DNA of 16,090 nucleotides from CAYLJO01 sp964383905 (GTDB taxonomy: Bacteria; Acidobacteriota; Blastocatellia; Pyrinomonadales; Pyrinomonadaceae): the NCBI GenBank assembly GCA_964383905.1, contig CAYLJO010000145.1, positions 1 to 16,090 of the forward strand. Direction: 5' to 3'. The notes under the pieces are model-generated. The model saw only the letters and a list, made by a program, of their open reading frames with translations, was not told where the DNA came from and made no database searches. This document shows, piece after piece, positions 5,652 through 12,231 of this stretch. Both the position numbers and the translations under genes were made by a program. Within the stretch, counting starts at the first letter, position 1. Each line of letters starts with the position of its first letter.

Positions 5652-8022
5652 ATTGCGCTCCATGGCCGGCGAGGCGACGGAAATAGTCGGCGGCGCGCGC
5701 ATCATTCGTCGGTAGGCTGGAGCTTACGTCCCCGCCGGTGGCGCGGGTGCTGCGATCCGCGATAGCGAAGAGGTCTGCGGCCGTCCGCGCCAGCAAGACG
5801 AGCGGCTTGGCCATACGGGCGGCGAATTCTTCGCCTGTGCCAACGGTTTCGGCGCGCCCCAGTTCCATTTCCACAATGCGTAGCTGCCCGGCTGCTTCCG
5901 CGATCATTGCCGCATGATCGCCTCCCGGGGTGCTGACCAGGCGATCCGCGGCCCGTCTCGCTCGATCCCGCGCGCGGACTACCGCGCTTGCACGCGCGTT
6001 GGCGGGAGCGCCGAGGACCCTCTGCAAATCTCCGAGCGACGCATACGCATCGGCAAGCGCGGCGCGGACCGGCGCAGCCTCTTTCGATTCTGGGCGGCGG
6101 CCCAGCTTCTCTAGCTGCGTCTTGATCTCTGTGAGTTCGCCCGCATAACGCCGCTTGAGATCGATGGGCTTTGACCGGGCCGCGATTGGCGGGACGTAAC
6201 GGACGGCCGTCTGCGCGCGCTTCAAACAGGTGAGGGCTTCGTGTTCATACGTGAGGGCCTTTGCCGTATCGGCTGTCGAGAGCGCGCCTTCCGCGTCCCA
6301 CATCGCGCGGATGGCATAAATCATCTCTCTCACAGAGTTCGGCGAGCCTGCCGGTGGCTCCGGGATACCATGATTGTGCGTCTCCGTTTGCTCGTCTTCT
6401 GCCGCCCGCACACGTTCTTCAATGCCCGCCGCGCCCTGTTCTACAACACCCGGCGGACGTTCCTGTTCTGCGCCCTCAATTTTGATGTAGTCGTTGAATG
6501 AACTCTTAAAATCGCGCTGCTCGGCGGCGATATCTTTGGCGCGTCTGATCAATCCACCCTGCGCGAGACGCGTGCGCTCGCCGTGCAGTTTTTCGGTGTG
6601 CATGATGATCAGCCGCTCGCTCAATAGAAAGCGGCCGATTTCGCTCGGGCGCAGGTCGCCCAGGTTGAGCTTCGGGGCTTCCGGTGCGGTGATCGCGATG
6701 GCGATGCTGGCGGAGCGTCCGATGTTACTCGCCGCCGGGTTGCGGTCCCGCGCTTCGATCCAGAAGACGAGCGTATCACCCGCCTGCACGCCGAGCCGCG
6801 CCAGATCGAGCGCTGCCACGCCATGCCACTCACGACCCGCTGAGCGCTCGATCTTCCCGGGTGTAACCTCACCACTCGTAAACTTCGCGGCATCGCCCTG
6901 GCCTCGGCTCTTGATGTATTTCAGAACCACACCTGCCAGGCCCAGATCGTCGCGCGCTGTACAGTGAACGTTGACCGGCCCGGCGGGCAATGCCCGCAGC
7001 AACTGGTCGCCTGCCGGCTCCGTGATGCGGGCTTCCGGTGGGGCATCCGGATAGACCTCGATCGCACGTACGAACGGGGCGGGCGCGCGTTTTTCATCCG
7101 TCATGACCCGCGCCTCGAACGCGCCGCTCGCGTCGGCGATGAAGGCTCCGCCGAAGTGGCCTTCGCCGGTGGCACGCATCGTATTTGCCACGCCGTTAAA
7201 GCTAAGCGTCGCGCCGTCAACGGTTCCGTGGGCACGAAGGCTCACTTCGATTCGCGACCCCATGAGCGCGCGAACCGGACCCTCGCTCGGCCCTTCCTCG
7301 GCGCTTAAACCTGAATAGGCTGGCGGCACAACCCGCACCCTGAGTTCGTCAACGACGAGTTGGCTGACTGCGTCGTCACCGTTCGTCGCCTCTGAGGCGA
7401 CCGGTCCGGATCGCAGCATAGAAGCATCATCCTGCGCCAACCACAGGATGCGCCTTGCTTCGCGCGTCAATGCCGCCGGAGCTGCAACGCGCAATGCGAG
7501 GAGGAGCAGCATGATCGAGACTAGCGCGCCCGCGCCCAGTGCTGCCCCGCGGCGCGGCGCAACGATATTTGACTCAATCTTCGCCAGCTCGTTTCGCGCC
7601 TGCGTCTCGAGCCGCGCAATCATGTATGACCCTCCCGCGCTCACGAGCGTGCTCTCCGCGCTTTCGGCAAAAGTAACCAACGCATTCTGCCCGATGCCCG
7701 ATGCCCGCTCGATTGCGCGTGCGACCCCCGCCAGCGTCCTCTGCCTGGTAAGCAGAAGGGCGGCGCGGGCCACGGACAGAAGGATGATCAGCAGCAGCGG
7801 CGAGAGTAGCGCGGTGCGCGCGATACGTGGCAATGGCCAGGCGTAATCCGCGCAGGCGATGATGCTCGATACGGCGAGCGCGCAGGCAAAAGCGAGTGTC
7901 ACTTCGGCACACGCGCGCCACAAAGGCCGCGCGAAATAGAGCCGAAAGAGCGCAGAGCGGAGGCTGGCGCGTTGACCCATGCTGCCTGTCTCGATAGTGC
8001 CGGCCGGTGATGACATACTCAT
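5650..8022 (-). CDS. DUF4175-like membrane protein
   Basis: The 790-residue product resembles the DUF4175-type proteins found beside BatA and MoxR genes. Two hydrophobic helices near residues 38-58 and 70-92, and a third near 160-182, form the membrane part. Beta-rich repeats follow, including V-V-P-P-A-Y-S-G near 231-238, a Y-P-D-A-P-P-E segment near 324 and a D-D-L-G-L-A-G-V motif near 358-365. The C-terminal 300 residues are charged and probably largely helical or coiled-coil, with many A, E, R and L. The ATG at 8020-8022 lies 1 nt after the BatA-like stop, indicating translational coupling; no Shine-Dalgarno is evident. In-frame ATGs at 8016 and 7980 are alternatives. The frame is open upstream to a TTG at 8265, but that part overlaps the BatA-like C-terminus and is rejected. 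The function of the family is not established; a structural partner of the VWA proteins is an inference from context. Confidence 0.8.
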   Translation of the reverse strand: MSMSSPAGTIETGSMGQRASLRSALFRLYFARPLWRACAEVTLAFACALAVSSIIACADYAWPLPRIARTALLSPLLLIILLSVARAALLLTRQRTLAGVARAIERASGIGQNALVTFAESAESTLVSAGGSYMIARLETQARNELAKIESNIVAPRRGAALGAGALVSIMLLLLALRVAAPAALTREARRILWLAQDDASMLRSGPVASEATNGDDAVSQLVVDELRVRVVPPAYSGLSAEEGPSEGPVRALMGSRIEVSLRAHGTVDGATLSFNGVANTMRATGEGHFGGAFIADASGAFEARVMTDEKRAPAPFVRAIEVYPDAPPEARITEPAGDQLLRALPAGPVNVHCTARDDLGLAGVVLKYIKSRGQGDAAKFTSGEVTPGKIERSAGREWHGVAALDLARLGVQAGDTLVFWIEARDRNPAASNIGRSASIAIAITAPEAPKLNLGDLRPSEIGRFLLSERLIIMHTEKLHGERTRLAQGGLIRRAKDIAAEQRDFKSSFNDYIKIEGAEQERPPGVVEQGAAGIEERVRAAEDEQTETHNHGIPEPPAGSPNSVREMIYAIRAMWDAEGALSTADTAKALTYEHEALTCLKRAQTAVRYVPPIAARSKPIDLKRRYAGELTEIKTQLEKLGRRPESKEAAPVRAALADAYASLGDLQRVLGAPANARASAVVRARDRARRAADRLVSTPGGDHAAMIAEAAGQLRIVEMELGRAETVGTGEEFAARMAKPLVLLARTAADLFAIADRSTRATGGDVSSSLPTNDARAADYFRRLAGHGAQ

Positions 8023-8023
8023 A

Positions 8024-10036
8024 TCAAGCTTGTTCTGTGAGAATTTCTTCGCGCGACGGCGGGCGGGGGTTCGACCGTCGCGTCGAAATGAGCAGTTCGG
8101 CAATGAGCAGGATGAAAGATGCGCCCAAAAAATAACGCCACGCATTGCCGCTTCGCTCCGCTGCTTCACGCCAGACACTCGCCTGCCTGACCGGGGCGCC
8201 CCCATCTTCGGGGAAGTGGTACCTGATCTCGTCTGCCGTAGCAAGCGCGCGTTCTGATTCCGCAACCGGTGTATTGAGCGCTAAAAACTGTAAAGTACCA
8301 CCGGTTTCAATACGATAAATTCCCGGCCCGGGGAAGAAGGCGAGGGGCCGCTGGACGAGTCCGCGGGCCTGCGCATTAACCGTTCGACCTCCTGCACCCG
8401 TGATCTTCACGCTTGCCTCTGGCGCAACGCCGAGATGGACGGCCTCACCGACCGTTAATGAGAGCGGGTCAAGTGGCGCACTGGCGCTGTGCCAGACGGC
8501 CGAAGCAAGGGCCGGGAGCGCGGGCGAAAGGCCCAGATCGCTCGCCGCCCGCTCCGGTGAGGTCGCCAGTAGCATGATAGTTCCGGCCCCGACTTGCGTC
8601 GCCACGAACGCAGGTGCCTCAGTATTCCAACGCATTAAAGTAGACGTGTCGGCCCGCGGCGTCACGGCGTATCCGGCGCGAGCGCGAACCGCGCGGAGCG
8701 CGGATAACGCGCCCTCGTCTAATAAACGTAATGGGGGCGCAGCCGTATCTGCCGGGCCGAAACTCAAGGACTGGTTGCCATTCACCCGCTCAATGCTGAC
8801 AAACGGGAATTCGTGCCCGTCGGGCGTGCGCGCAAAAGCACTCCATGACGCCGTATCCAGCTCACGCGCCAGAAACAACCACAGGCTGCCGCCGGAGCGC
8901 GCATATTCGACCAGCGTGCGAGCGTGGTTCGCCTGAGCTGCGCCGCGAAGGGTGTAGACGACGAGCGAATAACCGCCGAGTTCGGTGATTTTGTCCGGCA
9001 ATTCGCGGCGCCGCTCGAGCGCGAGGCGCGGCGCGCTTTGACCACCGCTTACCGCGGTCTCAAGCGCTACTCGTAAATAGGGGCCCGCCTCAACGTCTGT
9101 ATCAATCAGGAGCGCACGCGGCTGACGCGGCGGCGTGAAAGCGAAGAAGCGCTCATCGTCAGCGTCAAAGTCGTCAGGCGTCAACGCTCTTATACGCCCG
9201 GTGATCTGGCCGTTTGCCTCAGTATGCCATTCAATATCGGGGCGAGTTCCTTCGGGCGCGTCGATGAGCCATTGCCGACGCACCCCGCGGCGCCCGTCTT
9301 TCGCGGAAACGATTTCCGAGGCGGATAATTCAATGCCGCGCTCGCCCTTTATCACCGCCTCGTCCAACAAAAAAGCGTTGCGCTCGAGTTCCGCGCCGAC
9401 CGGGTAGGTAATGACGCGTGTTGCGGCGTGCGACGTAAACTGTGATTGCCCTGTCAAGCCGCTCTGCTGGAAATCAGAGACGATGTTTATCTCCGCCGGA
9501 CCGGGCGGCACGCGCTGGAGCAGAGCGTCGGCGGCATCAAGGCCCGCTCCGTAAGACGCAACGCTCCCCGACGGACGGTAACTCTCGACCGCTTCGACGA
9601 GTTGGCGGCGGTCGAAAGTCGGCGATGCCAACACCGAGGCTTCTGAAGAGAATGTGATGATTGCTGCGCGCTCATCGGCCGCAAGTCTGCTGATGAGAGA
9701 GCGCACCTGTTCCCGCGCGGCTTCAGTGCGCCCGCGTGCGCGCATGCTGAGCGAGGCGTCAACGAGGATAATGCGGGCCGGCTGCGACCGGACGTTGAGC
9801 GTCACAAGTGGACGCGCGAGCCCAATGACAAGCAGCAGGAGCGCGGCAACACGCAACGCGAGCAGCAGGGGCTGCCGCAGTCGGCGCGGCCGAAGCAGAA
9901 AGCTCGGCGTCTCCCGCAAGAATATTAACGACGGGAAATCAAGCCGTTTCGCCCGCCTTTTTACAAGCAGGTGAATGACAACCGGCAACGCCGCAAGGGA
10001 TGCCGCGATCAGCGTCAGCGGAGCGAGAAAAAACAT
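8024..10036 (-). CDS. BatA-like membrane protein with VWA domain
   Basis: The 670-residue protein opens with the N-terminal double-transmembrane domain of the BatA family: M-F-F-L-A-P-L-T-L, then P-V-V-I-H-L-L, a basic stretch, F-P-S-L-I-F-L, and a second helix at about 57-75. A VWA domain follows with an intact metal-ion-dependent adhesion motif, V-D-A-S-L-S (D93, S95, S97). A long beta-rich region and a C-terminal membrane helix near residues 633-650 complete the protein. The start at 10034-10036 begins exactly at the conserved family N-terminus; a TTG at 10051 would add five residues and is less likely. Neither has a visible Shine-Dalgarno, and the leader is a pyrimidine-rich repeat. It is the likely central VWA partner of the MoxR ATPase in the membrane. 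It lies 1 nt upstream of the DUF4175-like gene. Confidence 0.88.
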   Translation of the reverse strand: MFFLAPLTLIAASLAALPVVIHLLVKRRAKRLDFPSLIFLRETPSFLLRPRRLRQPLLLALRVAALLLLVIGLARPLVTLNVRSQPARIILVDASLSMRARGRTEAAREQVRSLISRLAADERAAIITFSSEASVLASPTFDRRQLVEAVESYRPSGSVASYGAGLDAADALLQRVPPGPAEINIVSDFQQSGLTGQSQFTSHAATRVITYPVGAELERNAFLLDEAVIKGERGIELSASEIVSAKDGRRGVRRQWLIDAPEGTRPDIEWHTEANGQITGRIRALTPDDFDADDERFFAFTPPRQPRALLIDTDVEAGPYLRVALETAVSGGQSAPRLALERRRELPDKITELGGYSLVVYTLRGAAQANHARTLVEYARSGGSLWLFLARELDTASWSAFARTPDGHEFPFVSIERVNGNQSLSFGPADTAAPPLRLLDEGALSALRAVRARAGYAVTPRADTSTLMRWNTEAPAFVATQVGAGTIMLLATSPERAASDLGLSPALPALASAVWHSASAPLDPLSLTVGEAVHLGVAPEASVKITGAGGRTVNAQARGLVQRPLAFFPGPGIYRIETGGTLQFLALNTPVAESERALATADEIRYHFPEDGGAPVRQASVWREAAERSGNAWRYFLGASFILLIAELLISTRRSNPRPPSREEILTEQA

Positions 10037-10059
10037 CGATTCAAGTACCAAAGAAGGCG

Positions 10060-10122
10060 AAAGGAAAAATGAAAAAGGTTAGGGAAGCCAAAATTTAATT
10101 AATGGTGGCCGCCGCCTGACTT
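10060..10122. repeat. 63-bp direct repeat, copy 1 (between DUF58 and BatA-like genes)
   Basis: These 63 bases are identical to 11116-11178. They contain A-rich purine runs, an AATTAAT-type AT-rich core and a GGTGGCCGCCGCC block, and they stop exactly at the scaffold gap. The copy ends about 24 bp before the BatA-like ATG, so its pyrimidine-rich complement forms most of that gene's leader. Confidence 0.9.
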
Positions 10123-10222
10123 NNNNNNNNNNNNNNNNNNNNNNNNNNNNNNNNNNNNNNNNNNNNNNNNNNNNNNNNNNNNNNNNNNNNNNNNNNNNNN
10201 NNNNNNNNNNNNNNNNNNNNNN
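10123..10222. other. Scaffold gap of 100 N
   Basis: A run of exactly 100 N is the usual placeholder for a join of unknown length. It falls at the edge of a 63-bp repeat and interrupts the 3' end of the DUF58 gene. The two flanks share ACTT (10119-10122 and 10223-10226), so the true missing length could be zero, or even a small overlap. Confidence 0.95.
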
Positions 10223-11105
10223 ACTTTTGCCTTCTCTTTGCCCTTCTTCGGCGCAAGTAAATTGCGAGTGCTCGATCGAGAGGCTCTGACGTATCAAGCA
10301 GCGCGTAATCCGCGCCCGCGCGCTCGATTTCGCGGCGGTAGAAGGCGCACACCTCCGTCATGCGCCCGACATAATCTTTGCGCACGCGATCCGCGTCGGC
10401 GAGTAAGGTCGCGCCCGTCTCGAGGTCGTGAAACTCATGCACGCCCCGATAGGCCAAAGATTTTTCGACAAGGTCGAGCAGGTGAAAAACGATCATATCG
10501 TGGCCGACGCGCCGCACGCGTGTCACGGCGTCAACAATCTCTTGCGGTTGATCGTACAGGTCAGAAACGAGAATGACCAACCCGCGCCGCTTCCATTGCG
10601 CCGCCTCACGCAAGATACTCTGTTTGAGACGCGTTGCGCCGCCTGCCTTAAGACCTTCGAGCGTCGCAAAGACCACGTGTAAATGGCGCCGGTCGCCACG
10701 CGTCGCGAGCCGCACGCGGGCCTCTTCATTGAAGCACACCAGACCGACGCAATCGTTTTGTCGTACGGCAAGATAAGCAAGTGCGGCGCTCAGGTAGCGC
10801 GAGTAATCAAGCTTACTCACGCCGCGCGGGGCGTACCGAAGCGAATCGCTAACGTCAAGCAGCAAGCGTACCGGTGAGTTTGTGTCTTCTTCAAACTCTT
10901 TGACGTAGAGACGGTCGGTGCGGGCATAGACCCGCCAGTCAACGCGCCGCATCTCGTCGCCGGCAATGTAGGGGCGGTGCGCGGTGAATTCCTGCGACAG
11001 CCCGCGATAGGGGCTATGATGGAGGCCGATGAGGAAGCCTTCGACGACCGTCCGAGCAATCAAATCAAGCCGCGCGATCGAGGAGAGCACTGATGGATCA
11101 ATCAT
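10223..11105 (-). CDS. DUF58 protein with VWA-type motif (3' end in gap)
   Basis: DUF58 proteins are constant partners of MoxR ATPases. The signature H-R-P-Y-x-x-G-D-E, then R-R-V-D-W-R-V-Y-A-R-T, lies at residues 43-63, and L-L-D-V-S-D-S (D84, S86, S88) keeps the metal-binding D-x-S-x-S. I-L-V-S-D-L-Y-D forms the later strand. The start at 11103-11105 follows a pyrimidine tract without a Shine-Dalgarno; a TTG at 11147 would add FIFPFTF-type residues encoded by the repeat and is not favoured. There is no membrane helix, so the protein is probably cytoplasmic or peripheral. The coding sequence enters the gap after R-R-Q-K with the family length nearly complete. If the flanks overlap at AAGT, the protein ends S-G-G-G-H-H with a TAA at 10099-10101. 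The gene is bracketed by two exact 63-bp repeats. Confidence 0.87.
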
Positions 11106-11108
11106 AAG

Positions 11109-11199
11109 AAAGGTAAAAGGAAAAATGAAAAAGGTTAGGGAAGCCAAAATTTAATTAATGGTGGCCGCCGCCTGACTTTTACCTTTTGCCTTTTTACTT
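11109..11199. repeat. Inverted-repeat element carrying 63-bp repeat copy 2
   Basis: The 63 bases at 11116-11178 match 10060-10122 exactly. Around them, AAAGGTAAAAG (11109-11119) and CTTTTACCTTT (11176-11186) form perfect 11-bp inverted arms. On the minus strand the element begins at the stop of the upstream VWA gene (AAGTAAAAAGGCAAAAGG) and ends 3 nt before the DUF58 ATG with the pyrimidine arm. The 18 bases at 11182-11199 recur with one mismatch at 12195-12212. Confidence 0.85.
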
Positions 11200-12231
11200 A
11201 GCATAATAGCCGCGCTTGGTGCGCGCCATGAGGTCGGGGTGTCCGACGAACTGTACCGACACAGCGCGCCATTCACCATCCCGTTTCCTGTTGGTCGGAC
11301 AGTAACCGATGCTGTAGATCGTACCGAGATCGCGTATCACCTGTTCGTAAACACCCCTTAAATCTTCCAGCTTTCCCGCTTTATAAACGACGCTGCCACT
11401 CTCTGCGGCGATTTGCGCGAGTTGCTGGCGCGCGAAGAAATACGCGCTCGCCGGCGTGCGATGAAGCCTGATTTCCTCCGGCTCGGTGTCAAGATAGATC
11501 GGGAAAACAATCGTTTCAGAACGCCTGATAGTCTCCAGCAGCTCGCCGAAGGTGGTGCGAGAGCCTTCGCCCGCAACGCCGGGCAACGCGTTGTCAACGC
11601 CGTCCGTCATGACGACGACGGCACTGCGGCGCGAGGCTTTCGTTTGGCCAAGAATTGTTTCCAGTACGAAGCGTAGCGCGTCCCAGAACTTTGTGCCGCC
11701 CATCGGCTTGCCGATCTCCTTGATGCGCGCTTTAAGCTCGGAGCGATCGTCCGTCAATAGCGAAACGATCGCCGGCCTGTCCGTGAAGGTGACGACGCCG
11801 ATGCGGTCCGTCGGGCGCGCGGCGTCCACGAAGCGCTGTGTCGAGGTACGTATCAGTTTTAGTTTACCGGCGGTCGAGCCGGAGAGGTCGAGTAGCAGCA
11901 CCAGGTCCAGGGGGGCCGAAGCAGATGCGAAGAACTTGATCTCCTGCGCCTCGCCGTTCTCAAAAACGGCGAAGTCATTTTGCTGCAATTGGCCGATCGG
12001 TCGCGAGGGATCGCGACCGAGAACGCTGACGTTAAGATCGACAAGGTCAGTGTCAATGCGTATGGCCTCGTCTACGGTTACCGTCTGCCCCCGGACGGGA
12101 AGGAAAAAGGGAAAAGGGGAAAGGAGAAAGAGGAAAACAAGGAATCCCCGGGCAATAGACGCAGATACTCTTGCGCTTTTTCTTACGCCTTCTTCCTTTG
12201 GCCTTTTTACTTTGACACTTTTAATTGGCAT
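11194..12231 (-). CDS. Secreted VWA protein, VWFA-related Acidobacterial type (second copy)
   Basis: The 345-residue product has a signal peptide and one VWA domain of the type named VWFA-related Acidobacterial domain. I-R-I-D-T-D-L-V-D-L-N-V-S-V opens the mature protein, and N-D-F-A-V-F-E-N-G is the short strand pair typical of the family. The metal site is intact: D115-L-S117-G-S119, T180 and T-D-G at 209-211. The ATG at 12229-12231 overlaps the upstream stop by 11 nt, and there is no alternative start before the signal peptide. The n-region is unusually long (about 29 residues, many Lys and Arg). The hydrophobic core, L-V-F-L-F-L-L-S-P-F-P-F-F-L-P, is encoded by an almost pure pyrimidine tract. 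The protein is a tandem paralogue of the gene before it, without that gene's N-terminal beta domain. It is probably released to, or anchored in, the periplasm. Confidence 0.87.
   Translation of the reverse strand: MPIKSVKVKRPKEEGVRKSARVSASIARGFLVFLFLLSPFPFFLPVRGQTVTVDEAIRIDTDLVDLNVSVLGRDPSRPIGQLQQNDFAVFENGEAQEIKFFASASAPLDLVLLLDLSGSTAGKLKLIRTSTQRFVDAARPTDRIGVVTFTDRPAIVSLLTDDRSELKARIKEIGKPMGGTKFWDALRFVLETILGQTKASRRSAVVVMTDGVDNALPGVAGEGSRTTFGELLETIRRSETIVFPIYLDTEPEEIRLHRTPASAYFFARQQLAQIAAESGSVVYKAGKLEDLRGVYEQVIRDLGTIYSIGYCPTNRKRDGEWRAVSVQFVGHPDLMARTKRGYYAK
12097..12212. repeat. Purine/pyrimidine inverted element over the second VWA start
   Basis: A purine run on the plus strand (about 12100-12141, mostly A and G) faces a pyrimidine run (about 12187-12212) with imperfectly complementary arms; for example CCTTCTTCCTTT (12188-12199) against AAAGGAGAAAGAGG-like sequence. 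The right end, 12195-12212, matches 17 of 18 bases of 11182-11199. It lies wholly within the first 45 codons of the VWA gene and supplies the signal-peptide core. Confidence 0.45.

Noticed and set aside
8023..8265. N-terminal extension of the DUF4175-like ORF from a TTG
   Set aside because: It overlaps the BatA-like C-terminal coding sequence in another frame; the ATG at 8022, 1 nt after the stop, is the expected coupled start.
11106..11147. Fourteen-residue hydrophobic extension of the DUF58 protein from a TTG
   Set aside because: It is encoded entirely by the repeat, has no ribosome binding site, and DUF58 proteins of this type normally begin near the ATG at 11105.
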